A DNA stretch of 64,000 nucleotides from Megalonaias nervosa (lineage: Eukaryota; Mollusca; Bivalvia; Unionida; Unionidae). Positions 25,669-34,781 of this stretch are shown here, piece by piece. The notes beneath the pieces are model-generated. The model did not search any database. It saw only the letters and a program-made list of their open reading frames with translations, and had not been told where the DNA came from. The first letter of the stretch is position 1, and each line of letters opens with the position of its first letter. Both the position numbers and the translations under genes were made by a program. The stretch lies in NCBI GenBank assembly GCA_016617855.1, contig JAECUM010004931.1, positions 62,001 to 126,000 on the forward strand. Reading direction: 5' to 3'.

Positions 25669-26594
25669 TGTAACGTGTAGGCTCGTACAAAAATAACAAG
25701 AGAAAAGACTGACGTCAACAAGCTTTGTAAGTTTTAACAAATAATTTATTCTAGAAAACAATGTAAAAATTGGAAATAGGACTTACGCTTTGTGAATATA
25801 ATCCCAAATTTAATCCTAGGATTGAAAAATATAAGTCCTATCACTAAACAGTTCTAATAGAATCCGGGTTCGAATCTCGATGAAATTCCAATATGGAGGC
25901 GATGAGGTCAGATGATGTCTGTACTGAAGATAACAGGTCCTCGATTGAATCACAGTTTATGTTTCCGTATAGAATTCCAGAATAAATTTCCACTGAATTT
26001 CTTTGTCCCAGAACTTTTATAAAATATAAAGCACTTGTTTAGTTTTCTAGAGAATAAATTATTAAATCCAAAAAATAGATGAACTTCAAACACAAACTGG
26101 CAACAACAATTGAACCTCTTGAGCCCTCAAGGTTTAAAATACAACTGACTGGAAAGCGCTCAGAATGGGTATTAAACCCAACTAAAACGTCATTTCATTC
26201 CCGCGTGATGGGTCACGTGGTCTCTTAACATTTGAACAGCGCAATAAAAAAAATGAAAATTGTCACGTAGCAAGAATAGCCCTATCTAAGAACCAAATTC
26301 TCACACTGCAAATATATATAAAAAAAGGCTGTTTACAATCCAGTTAACACGCGGGTCGAATTGACCTTGGCAATAGCCAATAGTCTTCTCTCGATGTTTA
26401 CAAAATCTATGAACCAGAGTGAGCTAAAAATAGTGCTAATGTAATATTTTTACGTTCTAAACAAACTGAATTTACTGGAAAAAATCTCGAATCCCGTGAA
26501 AATAATCATTACAATAAAATGTAATGAAACAAAATTAAAATAAAAAAGAATTTTAAAACTAACACACAAGCAATTTAATTACATATACGTAACA
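25669..26594 (-). mobile_element. Solo LTR, same Ty3/gypsy family, minus orientation, with 4-bp target duplication
   Basis: The + strand reads TGTAACGTGTAGGCTCGTAC at the left and ACGTAACA at the right, the reverse complement of the family LTR. Both flanks are GCAG. It interrupts the polymerase/integrase remnant region, so it inserted after that virus-like element arrived. The first inverted TGTTACG shows one substitution (TGTAACG). Confidence 0.88.
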
Positions 26595-26789
26595 GCAGTT
26601 GTACTTACCATGGGGTATGCATGTTACCAAAATCCATCGTGTGCTTGAATTTCGTCAGCAGGCTTGTCCGTGATAGTGAGCAAGACAGAATTCGAAGGTT
26701 CATCGCTGACTTGGTCTTTGAATCCAGAAAACTCTTTGATTGTGGACATAATGCTGTTCACAGTAATAAATCAAAACTTACGCTGAGAA

Positions 26790-27425
26790 AACCAATATAT
26801 GTTGGTTCGTCCGTGCTGAACTTGTCGAAGCTGCTCATGTACGAATTCTACTATGACAAGATCAAACCGTTCTATCAGGATCGGGTCAATATGCTGCACA
26901 CCGACCCTGACTCTCAGCTGATGCATATAACGACCGAGGTTAGTTGCATAACGTTGATGTCTACCTTCCAACTCTTCAGGTGTATACAAATACCGAACAA
27001 ACTTGTCTCCGAGTGGTTGTAACGGTGCAGGCTGTGAAATAGTTTTCTGAGTAACATTGATGATCTTTTGTCGAATCGCATTGGCTGATTTTATTAGTGG
27101 TGCGTGTGATTTCATTGTTCAGTGTTGCTTGCTATGACCAATGGACGACGTGATACCCAGTCCTAGTACAGCTCGTGCCCCGTCAACAATTCCTGTTCAT
27201 ATTGATGATCGATAACCGCTCTATAAGAGTGCGAATAAATCGTTCCACAATGACTTGGTCGTGATATACACTGATATGGTGTTTGGGCACCATCATAGCC
27301 ATAGTTCCGAGAAATTCTTTGCCAGGATGCACTTGTATCAATTTGGGCCATGTGAGTGTGCCGCGTGCATAAACGCGCTCGAGTTCATTTGCGACATAGG
27401 CAGAATCTTTTGATGTCAACGGCAG
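26790..27425 (-). pseudogene. Polinton-type rve integrase remnant (Element 1 lineage)
   Basis: On the minus strand 27419-27163 encodes the second half of an rve core: LERVYARGTLTWPKL, HPGKEFLGT and QVIVERFIRTL. These align with the Element 1 integrase (IYQRGFLRWPQL, DPGKEFLGT, QAIVERFNRTL). After a frame change, 27115-26771 continues with VRYLYTPEELEG, matching VRYLYEPGELEG in the C-terminal part of the Element 1 gene. The N-terminal zinc region and first catalytic Asp are absent. Upstream sequence ends abruptly at about 27425. Confidence 0.8.
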
Positions 27426-27586
27426 TAGTAATAGGGGGCACTATAGCCCTACGTAGACCGTAATGTTAAAAACAGGCCCCGGCATTATGGCCCCAAAATT
27501 TATAGGCCCAAACAACACAAGTCCCGGCACTATAGCCGCAATATTGATTATAGGTCAATAGGAATGGAACAGGTGGGATGACGTCA

Positions 27587-27764
27587 CGGTACTGGAGATT
27601 GGTAACAATGTGGCAAGTGGCTAAGCTGAATACGCGCGGCTACCCTAAGTAGAGACAAATACAATAGAGAGACAGAGACGTATATAACATACATAGACAC
27701 ACATATAGGCAAGAAAGAATAAATATTTTTCAAGGCATATGAAAGTGGCCCTGAAAAGGGACTT
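27587..27764 (+). repeat. Left terminal inverted repeat of Element 2
   Basis: It begins CGGTACTGGAGATTGGTAAC and is the reverse complement, with scattered mismatches, of 57600-57779. Its inner end contains an outward-facing hairpin resembling a histone 3' stem-loop. Confidence 0.9.
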
Positions 27765-27765
27765 T
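27745..27765 (-). terminator. Histone-like 3' stem-loop in the left TIR
   Basis: In minus-strand sense it reads AAAGTCCCTTTTCAGGGCCA. The 6-nt arms are GTCCCT and AGGGCC (5 of 6 paired), the loop is TTTC, and AC follows. The metazoan histone consensus is GGCYCT-TTTC-AGRGCC-AC. It lies about 60 nt after the stop of the coiled-coil gene ending at 27827. A purine-rich AAAAATA follows. Confidence 0.6.
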
Positions 27766-27826
27766 GGGTTCTTCTTCTTTGTCTTCTACTTTCTTTTTTT
27801 CCTCCACCAACTTCTTATCTTTTGTC

Positions 27827-28162
27827 CTACACTTTCTGTCTTCTTTTCATTCTTTTCCTCCTTCTTTTTTCCTTCTCCTCCTTCTCTTTCTGTTTCTTCC
27901 TCTTTTCATTTTCTTCTTCCTTTTCAATTTTTTCATTCCATTCTCTCATCCTCTGTTTGTCTTCTATATCTTCCTTTTCGTCCTTTTCTATTCTAATCAT
28001 CTCATTTAAGATGTACTTCACTTTCTTTAAATTCTTAATCTCCATGCTTAGTCTGTGGGGACTATAAGCCCCAAACTGCATTCTCACTAGCATCTCCTTC
28101 ACCATGCCTAGTGTGTCTACCACCTCCTGCAATCTCAGCATTCTCTCCATGTTACTTGCCAT
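27827..28162 (-). CDS. Small charged coiled-coil protein of Element 2 (paralogue 1)
   Basis: This open frame of 111 residues starts MASNMERMLRLQEVV and ends in a long Lys/Glu/Arg-rich helix (from about residue 58). It looks like a soluble coiled-coil protein. I do not recognise a family. The start is supported by a TATA box (ATATAAA in minus sense, 28201-28207) about 40 nt upstream, within a promoter module shared with two other genes. A histone-like hairpin lies 3' of the stop. Its length, start and N-terminal spacing resemble the genes at 29119-29610 and 30014-30373, so I treat the three as paralogues. Its role is unknown; it could be an early accessory protein. Confidence 0.55.
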   Translation of the reverse strand: MASNMERMLRLQEVVDTLGMVKEMLVRMQFGAYSPHRLSMEIKNLKKVKYILNEMIRIEKDEKEDIEDKQRMREWNEKIEKEEENEKRKKQKEKEEKEKRRRKRMKRRQKV

Positions 28163-28200
28163 TTTTTTATATTCATCGTTGCGAATGACGAGCGATATGA

Positions 28201-28245
28201 TTTATATACTTCAAGCACGGACGTGAAGGAAAACATTCCTTACAC
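28201..28245 (-). promoter_or_regulatory. Promoter module of coiled-coil gene 1
   Basis: In minus sense the conserved block AGGAATGTTTTCCTTCACGT precedes CCGTG...TATATAAA. The same arrangement occurs upstream of the next gene and at 30913-30955. Confidence 0.6.
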
Positions 28246-28251
28246 TGACTT

Positions 28252-28916
28252 CCATATATATTATCCACACAAACGTACGCGAACGCATATAATACACACG
28301 CTATACTATCCACACAGACGGGAAGAGAAGAAAAACACACCATTATATACTATCCACACAATTGGGAAGAGAAGAAAAAAAACATACCATATTTACTATC
28401 CACACAAACGAACGAGAACGCATAAAACACACCATATTTACTATTCACACAAACGGACGCGAATGCATAAAACACACCACATTTACTATCCACACAAACG
28501 GACGAGAACACATTAAACACACCATATTCGCTATCCACACAAACAAACGAGAACGCATAAAACACACCATACCTACTATCCACACAAACGGACGCGAATA
28601 CATAAAACGCACCACATATACTATCCACACAAACGAACGAGAATGCATAAAACACACCACATATACTATCCACACAAACGTACGCGAACGCATAAAACAC
28701 AAACACTATAGTATCCACACAAACGAACGCGAATGCATAAAATACACACACACTATACTATCCACACATACGGGAAGAGAAGAAACAACACACCATACTT
28801 ACTATCCACACAAACGTACGCGAACGCATAAAACACACACACTTAACTATCCACACAGACGGGAAGAGAAGAAAAAACACACCATATCTACTATCCACAC
28901 AAACGTACGCCAACGC

Positions 28917-28918
<2 letters not shown>
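28252..28918. repeat. 45-bp minisatellite
   Basis: About fifteen tandem units contain CTATCCACACAAACG, a variable ACGCGAA/ACGAGAA segment, and GCATAAAACACACCATAT. The period is divisible by three, so 15-residue repeat frames are open on both strands (228 residues on +, 133 on -). I regard these as artefacts. The array lies between the promoter of one coiled-coil gene and the 3' end of the next. Confidence 0.92.

Positions 28919-28985
<67 letters not shown>
28919..28985. repeat. (CA)n microsatellite
   Basis: A near-perfect (CA)n run directly abuts the 45-bp array and may have grown from its CACACA segment. Confidence 0.97.
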
Positions 28986-28987
<2 letters not shown>

Positions 28988-29076
28988 CAGTAAAGGAGTG
29001 AGTGTTCATAGTCACACTACTCTACATTCACACAAATTAGCAACTTGAATAGTCTCTCTTTTCTAGAGATCTGGTT

Positions 29077-29092
29077 AGCCCTGAGAAGGGCT
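29077..29092 (-). terminator. Histone-like 3' stem-loop after coiled-coil gene 2
   Basis: In minus sense AGCCCT-TCTC-AGGGCT forms a perfect 6-bp stem with a 4-nt loop, preceded by GAAAAAG and followed by AACC. Twelve nt downstream is the purine-rich AGAAAAGAGAGA, placed like a histone downstream element. The stem starts 26 nt after the stop codon at 29119. Confidence 0.65.
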
Positions 29093-29118
29093 CTTTTTCG
29101 AACTTTAGTTGCACCTGA

Positions 29119-29610
29119 CTAATGGTGACATCTCCCAGGTCGGGCACCACACACGCATCTCCTACTCCAATCTTGTTCCCAATTCACGTTTGTGATTGGG
29201 AGTGCAGAGGCCTCTTGAGTGGCTTCAGCATCCCAATCTTCCGTCTCTGGGATAGTGAAGGCTTCCCTCCTTCTCCTATACCATACCCGTGGATGAAGTT
29301 GTGGTGCTTGTAGTGGCTGTGGTACTAGTAGAGGTTGTGGTACTGGTAGTGGTTGTGGTGCTGGCTGTTGTACCGGTAGTGTTCGTGGAGGCGTCCTCAC
29401 CTCAGGCTTGACCTCGCACACAGGTCTTAGTATGAGGTGAGGCAGGATCTCTCGCATCTTTTCCTTCTCCTCTTCTTTCTTTTTCTTCTCTTCCTCTTCC
29501 TCTATCCTGGCTTCTTCTGCAACGGCCTCCACGGCCAGCTCGTCCAGGAGTCTCCTAGCATACTCCAGGTGCATCTGGAGCTCCAACAGTTTTGTGATTC
29601 TACTATTCAT
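29119..29610 (-). CDS. Coiled-coil, proline-rich protein of Element 2 (paralogue 2)
   Basis: The likely start is the ATG at 29610 (MNSRITKLLELQMHLEYARR), which sits about 50 nt from a TATA box. A longer frame from 29706 would run through the promoter. The 163-residue product has an N-terminal leucine-rich helix, an E/K-rich coiled coil (residues about 40-65), a proline/glutamine-rich middle with VPQPL repeats, and a basic RRRRE segment. It ends in CVCGARPGRCHH. The family is unrecognised. It lies between two relatives and has its own promoter and hairpin. The ORF is intact although neighbouring structural genes are broken. Confidence 0.55.
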   Translation of the reverse strand: MNSRITKLLELQMHLEYARRLLDELAVEAVAEEARIEEEEEKKKKEEEKEKMREILPHLILRPVCEVKPEVRTPPRTLPVQQPAPQPLPVPQPLLVPQPLQAPQLHPRVWYRRRREAFTIPETEDWDAEATQEASALPITNVNWEQDWSRRCVCGARPGRCHH

Positions 29611-29661
29611 TTTCAATGTTGACTGGTCAACGACGGGTAGCCAGACTGACAAGCGCTGCGC

Positions 29662-29705
29662 TTTATATCCGTGGAGCATGAACGTGAAGGAAAACATCCC
29701 TGGCA
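29662..29705 (-). promoter_or_regulatory. Promoter module of coiled-coil gene 2
   Basis: In minus sense GTGCCAGGGATGTTTTCCTT, then CACGTTCATG, then GATATAAA. It matches the modules at 28201-28245 and 30913-30955. Confidence 0.6.
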
Positions 29706-29965
29706 CTAAAACTTACAATGCCCATATCATAACCAAAAAAAAAAAAAAACCATGGAACGCGCGGACCGAAAAGAAACACTCACGTTGACTTTTTTTTACT
29801 TACAAACACAGACATGCACTTTTCGACAAGAGAGAGGAACGAAGTGTGGGTTTTTACTGACAAAAGAAACGAAGTGTTTATAGGCACACCTCTATTTTTT
29901 GAAAGATAAACACACAAAATTTTCTGGCAATTGTATTAGTATGTCTTTTTTAGAGTATTAGGGGT

Positions 29966-29981
29966 AGCCATGAAAAGGGCT
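29966..29981 (-). terminator. Histone-like 3' stem-loop after coiled-coil gene 3
   Basis: In minus sense AGCCCT-TTTC-ATGGCT pairs at 5 of 6 positions with the consensus TTTC loop, and is followed by ACCCCT. A purine run, AAAAAAGAC, lies about 14 nt further on. The stem begins 32 nt after the stop at 30014. Confidence 0.6.
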
Positions 29982-30013
29982 ATTTTTGTTGACGGGGAGT
30001 GATGGCAATCTTT

Positions 30014-30373
30014 TTACTGTCTAAGATTGCGTCCCCGTCTGGCGGCAGGCTTTCCTACACGATACGGTCTGCTTCTGCGGAAAGAGAAGGAGAACTCCTT
30101 GGTGTCCACACGGCAGTCCACAAAACCTCTGTCTGGTTCCTGCTGCTGCTGCTGCTGCTGCTGTTCTCTCTGCTTCTGAAGTCTGTACGTCTCTGTCCAT
30201 TCTTCTTGTTCTTTCTTGATTTCCTCTCTGAAAACCTCTTCTACCAGGTCTTGGGCTATTGTTAACAGCCTGACATTCTCTATCTCTTCAGTCTTTGGTA
30301 TCAGGTTTAGCCTGACACGATGTAAATTGACGTAAGCTTCGTTCAGCTTGGCTAGTCTGGAAAGCATGTTCAT
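30014..30373 (-). CDS. Coiled-coil, polyglutamine protein of Element 2 (paralogue 3)
   Basis: The start is either the ATG at 30373 (MNMLSRLAKLNEAYVNLHRVR) or, less likely, 30388. The product of about 119 residues has an N-terminal helical region, an acidic helix, a run of eight glutamines and a basic tail (RRSRPYRVGKPAARRGR) that could bind nucleic acid. The family is unrecognised. N-terminal spacing and gene context resemble the two genes to its left. A related promoter module lies unusually far upstream (30913-30955). Confidence 0.5.
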   Translation of the reverse strand: MNMLSRLAKLNEAYVNLHRVRLNLIPKTEEIENVRLLTIAQDLVEEVFREEIKKEQEEWTETYRLQKQREQQQQQQQQEPDRGFVDCRVDTKEFSFSFRRSRPYRVGKPAARRGRNLRQ

Positions 30374-31183
30374 AGGTAGACGAGTCAACCATGGATGGCC
30401 AGACTTATCTTATCTTAATTTCGATTAAGGTCGCTTTCGCCAACTTGGGCATGTGCGACCGATTAATGTCCCCATTAGAGGCTGATTGATTTTTTTGAGG
30501 AGGACGGAATAGTGTCGCATCCCCCTCGCTATAATGCACACAGAGTGTGCTGATAGATTTTGTTCGTATCCGGAACATCGAGTTCCACGAGACAAGTGGT
30601 GAGTGGGAATTGACCCTCACACACTCACATGGTTAGGTAAAAAATGCCCAGTCGAGGCAAGGCAGGAAAGGTGGTCGTGAAGAAGGCGCTGGTTCTTTTT
30701 GAATCCCTATTTTCCGAAAAATAAACGTTGGCGTCTAGACGTAATTATAATTTGACAAACTTATTTGTGCTGCTTATTGAGGTGGTAATGATACAGTGGG
30801 CCAGCCTATGCTAAATTTTAATTTAAATTTATTTTAATCAGTTACTATTTAGTTGGTGACTGATGGCTGGGTTTTGCCACCTTATAAATAACTAGACTAG
30901 AGATCGACCCGCTTTATATGGTTCAAACGCGGACGCAATAGAAAACATCCCTACAAGGGTTTTTGTTGAGTCGAAACGTTATGATAGCTAATGTCATGGT
31001 GAGGGATAGAGAGAAAGTGAAAGAGCATATTTTCACAGTTTTTTTTTTTAAAAAAACAAACGACAGACACATTTTTTTTCAAAACACAACTTCTTATTCA
31101 ACAAACAATTAACCAATTACAGTTAACAGTAACATCAAACTTTTTTGACAAGGTTGACAACGCTGTTAAATCATGTGAGATTT
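30374..31183 (-). promoter_or_regulatory. Intergenic; distant promoter module at 30913-30955
   Basis: No convincing gene is present. A module with TATAAA and the GGGATGTTTTCTATTGCGTC block lies at 30913-30955 in minus sense. It is about 540 nt from the next start codon, whereas its relatives are 40-50 nt from theirs. Intervening sequence may have been inserted or an intron may exist. The 71-residue minus frame at 30405-30620 is not convincing. Confidence 0.4.
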
Positions 31184-31703
31184 CTACTGATACAAGTCAT
31201 GAGACCATTGATGTACACTACGTTTCCTAGCTAAAGAAAAAAGATAGCCATAATGGTCACAAAACCATCGATCTACATTCAAATCGTTACTAGAAGAGTG
31301 ACGATCAAAATAAGTCACTAAATGTTCTAAAGGAAATCCAAGACTGCGACGATGAAGAAAATACACACAATATTGTCCACACACCATGGAATCTGTGCCT
31401 TGTAATTTCACATTATTGTATCGACACGATACATTTCTGGGGATTTCTTCTCATAAAGTCATTGCTGTCGTCTTCCAAAGGGGGTAATCCATACGAATCA
31501 AAATATTCCACACAATCCTCTCGAGGGAAGTAGACGGCTACCCAGTGGGTTCCTGGGAGATGACTGTCGTCCGTGTTGATGACATAAGATTGATGGTCTT
31601 GAGGTTTGCGATGAGGTAGTTCATTTATAGCGCACACGACAGGATTAGAAGAAGCAGTGTACGAACTGTTGTTCAAAAGGTAATAAAGTTCCCAGGTATC
31701 CAT
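31184..31703 (-). pseudogene. Adenain-like cysteine protease of Element 2, one frameshift
   Basis: The ATG at 31703 begins MDTWELYYLLNNSSY. The first frame contains the catalytic His in GTHWVAV and the acidic residue in EYFDSYGLPP. Near 31425 the frame changes, and the second part contains the nucleophile Cys in MVCGQYCVYFL and ends at 31184. His-Asp-(Gln)-Cys order and size match adenovirus-type maturation proteases found in Polintons. By analogy it would process virion proteins during assembly. It lies downstream of MCP on the same strand. The break makes this copy unlikely to function. Confidence 0.85.
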
Positions 31704-31740
31704 TTTTTTTTTTTTTTTCATAGGTAATGATAATTTATCA

Positions 31741-32215
31741 ATTCAAATCTGACTTTGTTTCAAAATCTCTGTCAAGTAACCGTTTCTTCTCTTCGTCTCT
31801 GTACTTTGGGCAAAGAGAGCTTCGATGCGATAGATCTCAAGAGTAGTCAATGGAGGGCAGGAATGATCAAGCAAGCCTTTATACCACTCATGCAACACTG
31901 CTTCTTCCGAGATGAGACTCTAAGCATCGTCCAGATACTCGTCCAATTTTTCTTCTTGGCTCATCATCAGACATTTAGTGTGTTGAATTTGACTGGGATG
32001 ATCGTTTTGACATCCGTAGAATTCTTGGTCAATTCCTTAATTTTATCCACCAGGTGTTTGGCAAAACAGGACACTAAATGTTGTTCTTGTTCTGGCCATG
32101 TGGACGTGACCACTATGTCCTCTTCGTCTTTGTCTTGGGGTTCCGCTTTCACTGTATCCTCCCATTCCATTTGCAAAGATTCTCTACCATTCAAAGAGGG
32201 GTGAGAGTCTTCCAT
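31741..32215 (-). pseudogene. Hypothetical Element 2 protein(s) between MCP and protease
   Basis: A frame of 82 residues (32215-31967) begins MEDSHPSLNGRESLQ. It contains an acidic DKDEEDIVV segment and the helical CFAKHLVDKIKEL. A second frame starting near 31974 reads MMSQEEKLDEYLDDA, then a stop, then further apparently coding sequence to about 31745. The two could be separate short genes or one broken gene. I do not recognise the family and infer coding only from position and composition. Confidence 0.4.
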
Positions 32216-32220
32216 AGTTT

Positions 32221-32948
32221 CTAATAGTATAGAATGACTTTTCTCAAACTGTTGATTTCTATGCTATCGTCGAATTCGGCATACAAGATGACGTTGACCG
32301 TCTCGGCGAGAGCTTCTGCAAACTGAAGTTCCACACGTAGTTGACAGGATTTTATAGGGTGGAAATGTCCCTCGTCGCTGCTTTGATCAGGAGTGAAATC
32401 AAAGGCCCACAAAGTGTAACCTCCGACATAATCTTCGTACGAAATACCGTGACTGGTGTTGGTTCCTAGTTCTCCGGTAGCTTCGTACAGGGACAAGTAC
32501 GATCTCAAGTAATTCTTCTGGGTAAAGTTAGGTTCAAAGGGTCTGGTACACAAGGTCTTGCCATCGCGACTGACTCCCATCTTGGACACTGTAGTGCTTA
32601 AACTGGAAAGGATTTTGATCATGGGCTCCGTTGAGGGCTGCATTACTGACGATGCCAACGATTAAACGTTTGGGTAACTGTTCTTGGAACAGATGATCTT
32701 TGATTTTGGATCGGAGTCCAACAGTAATGGTGACCGTTTTCACTTGAAAGCGTCGTATCGGATACTTGGTGGTCGTTCTGCTCAATGTGTGACTGATGTC
32801 GTTTCCCGCTTTAGGTAACACTTCTACGCGGCGCACGTAACGTCTGGCTTCTTAGATGATGGTTTTGTACTCGTTGGCATGAGCCATCAAATGGAAAGCG
32901 ACACTGCTGCGATTTAGTCTCAGGCGAATATCCACTCCATTGAGCAAA
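32221..32948 (-). pseudogene. Element 2 major capsid protein, 3' part
   Basis: Reading minus from the Element 1 junction, the frame continues directly from the 5' part at 48979-49562. An in-frame TAA lies at 32852-32854 and a frameshift at about 32540-32650. The last part (SLRKVILYY end at 32221) keeps typical features of a double-jelly-roll capsid protein C-terminus: alternating hydrophobic strands, FTQKNYLRSYLSLYEATG, and YTLWAFDFTPD. As MCP it would form the hexon-like capsomer. The gene is broken by Element 1, by stops and by a frameshift. Confidence 0.8.
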
Positions 32949-32954
32949 TACTTG
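32949..32954. repeat. Target-site duplication of Element 1, left copy (TACTTG)
   Basis: TACTTG precedes the left TIR and recurs at 48973-48978 after the right TIR. If the TIRs are taken as perfectly inverted, the duplication is 5 bp (ACTTG). A 6-bp reading leaves a one-base asymmetry in the TIR ends. Polintons usually make 6-bp duplications. Confidence 0.9.
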
Positions 32955-33224
32955 AGCAGCAGGGCAGGTGAACCCTACAAATTGGTTTCGAGCAAATTTG
33001 TCTAAAACATAAGATTCCTACAGAGGCTAAAAAAAAAAGTCAATAACGCTAAACCGAACCCCCTAACTTTTATTATTACCGTATAGTTTGAAAAACGAAT
33101 AATAAATCGTTTGGATTAGCTCATTTTTATTACTTTATTTTTGACTTTTTTGTTTTTTATGTTATAGTGCGTTTAGTTTACTCGGTGGGTCGCTCAATTT
33201 TTGTCAGTCACCCGCCCTACTGCT
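32955..33224 (+). repeat. Left TIR of Element 1 (270 bp)
   Basis: It starts AGCAGCAGGGCAGGTGA and ends TCACCCGCCCTACTGCT, so the TIR is itself bounded by a nearly perfect 17-bp inverted repeat. The whole block is the reverse complement of 48704-48973 with very few differences. Confidence 0.95.
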
Positions 33225-33257
33225 GTAATTTAAACAATTATTATAAATATTATTAAT

Positions 33258-34262
33258 ATGGTTGTCATCGGAGAACCTTATTCTGCTAGATTAGCAAGAG
33301 AGCGACTAGAAGCAATTAGAAAATATTTACCTGTTCGTGATGCTGTCAAGCAACAATTACAACAACGACAAGAATCTCATGTTGAATTTGAAGAGGATAC
33401 AAAACAATTATTTAAACCTATCACTGAGACTACTAAAGGCATTCTACCTGTGTTAGAGAAAACAACTGAAGCAGCTGGAAAAATAGCAGAAAGAACAAAA
33501 CAGACAAAAAGAATTTTACGTGGACTTTCAGCCGAAATAGCTGCTGCGATGCCAGTCCCGGAAATACCTGAGGATGAAGATCAGCCTGGAGGTGCTGAAG
33601 CACCAGCCCCCGAACAAAAGAGTCATGTAATAAGTACTGCTAAACTGATAAATAAATTTGATGAAAAAGTTATTAATTACCTTAATATCTTTAATCTAGA
33701 TCAACTAGCTGAGTTTGCTTTGGGTGGTTTTAGTCGAAGAGATAAATTAATGAAACCTGAATACGCTAAAGATATTAAAAACAGTAAACAATGGCAAAAA
33801 TATTTATATCGCATATTTATGAATGTTGAACGAATTAACGAGAATGATCAATTATATCAGGGATATGTTAGGAAAATTAATAATTTAATTCAATTAAGAA
33901 AAGAGGATATAAAACAAATTAAAAAACAAAAGAAACAAGAACCTCCAAAACAACAACAAAAAGCACCAAAACCAAAAACACTACCGGAACCAAGTGAAGA
34001 GGAAGAGGAAGAATTTTATGATACTTCTGGAGCAACTGGAAGTGGTCTAGGAAGTGGTCTTATTACTTGTCCCAATAATGTTCTTGCTGATGTTGATCGA
34101 TTAGAAATCCTCATTGGAGGAAAACGAGCTGGTAATAATTCCCCAGAAATAGTTAATGAAGCAGCCGATATCTGTAGACGATTATTTACAGGCGGTATCA
34201 TGGACGTTGATGTGTATCGGTCTCTCATTAATGAAATCGCCGATGACTACTACAGTGACTGA
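33258..34262 (+). CDS. Element 1 coiled-coil protein, putative minor virion protein
   Basis: The intact 334-residue frame starts 33 nt after the TIR (MVVIGEPYSARLARERLEAI). Residues 10-100 form charged helices with the heptad-like TETTKGILPVLEKTTEAAGKI. A QEPPKQQQKAPKPKTLPEPS linker and an acidic EEEEEEFYD cluster follow, then GATGSGLGSGL. The C-terminal part is helical. There is no signal peptide. I recall similar proteins heading the structural gene block of Polinton-like elements but know no assigned function. It lies directly upstream of the pX-like and MCP genes on the same strand with a 31-nt gap. A virion or scaffold role is inference. Confidence 0.7.
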   Translation: MVVIGEPYSARLARERLEAIRKYLPVRDAVKQQLQQRQESHVEFEEDTKQLFKPITETTKGILPVLEKTTEAAGKIAERTKQTKRILRGLSAEIAAAMPVPEIPEDEDQPGGAEAPAPEQKSHVISTAKLINKFDEKVINYLNIFNLDQLAEFALGGFSRRDKLMKPEYAKDIKNSKQWQKYLYRIFMNVERINENDQLYQGYVRKINNLIQLRKEDIKQIKKQKKQEPPKQQQKAPKPKTLPEPSEEEEEEFYDTSGATGSGLGSGLITCPNNVLADVDRLEILIGGKRAGNNSPEIVNEAADICRRLFTGGIMDVDVYRSLINEIADDYYSD

Positions 34263-34293
34263 GTACGTAATTAAATACAATTACTATAATAAA

Positions 34294-34767
34294 ATGATCG
34301 TACATAGTACTCAACGTGGACCAACTATGGTCAGGGTAATAAATTCACGATTATCAGTATACAAGACAACCTACGGAGATGGACTAGGTGATGTTGTTCA
34401 GGGTCTATTTAGAAGGATAGCCCCAAAAGCAATACCGATCGCAAAGCAACTGGGAATGAAAGCTATTGATGTTGTTCGTGAAAAAGGTATTGGTGCTATG
34501 GGTAATCTCGCTGGTAAAGCATTTTCAGCGATCAAAGATAGACTAACACGATTAATACGCAGACCTGCGGTCCGACCTCAACCTGTAAAATTACCTAGTA
34601 CTGAAGTAATGCCTGCAAATGTCAGTAAAATAATAAATCAGGTTGCTAATCAAAAACTAGCAGAGTTGGCTGATGTACCAATGTCAGAAAAAGAAAAAAA
34701 TATAACCGCTAGTCTGATAGCAGGAAGTGGTCTCACTTCCCGAAGTAGTCTTCGTTTTAGACGATAA
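34294..34767 (+). CDS. pX/core-like minor capsid protein of Element 1
   Basis: The preferred start is the ATG at 34294 (MIVHSTQRGPTMVRVINSRL), just after the previous gene. A longer frame from 34156 overlaps that gene. The 157-residue protein contains VYKTTYGDGLGDVVQGLFRR followed by AIPIAKQLG. This matches the PVYxxxxxxGxGLGDML...PVLKPM pattern of the Element 2 protein at 49681-50037. It then has a basic helical region (RLTRLIRRPAVRPQPVK) and ends RSSLRFRR. Such short basic proteins with a GLGD motif are conserved next to MCP in Polintons and resemble adenovirus core/cement precursors. The role is inferred from that context. Confidence 0.7.
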   Translation: MIVHSTQRGPTMVRVINSRLSVYKTTYGDGLGDVVQGLFRRIAPKAIPIAKQLGMKAIDVVREKGIGAMGNLAGKAFSAIKDRLTRLIRRPAVRPQPVKLPSTEVMPANVSKIINQVANQKLAELADVPMSEKEKNITASLIAGSGLTSRSSLRFRR

Positions 34768-34781
34768 TAATTATAATAAAG

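Noticed and set aside
27739..28067. Phe/Ser-rich plus-strand frames
   Set aside because: They are antisense shadows of the Lys/Glu-rich coiled-coil gene at 27827-28162.
28362..29048. 228-residue plus-strand frame with 15-residue repeats and long minus frames opposite
   Set aside because: It is produced by the 45-bp minisatellite and the (CA)n tract. Open frames occur on both strands because the period is a multiple of three.
34016..34228. Minus-strand frame inside the first Element 1 gene
   Set aside because: It is a shadow of the well-supported plus-strand coding sequence.
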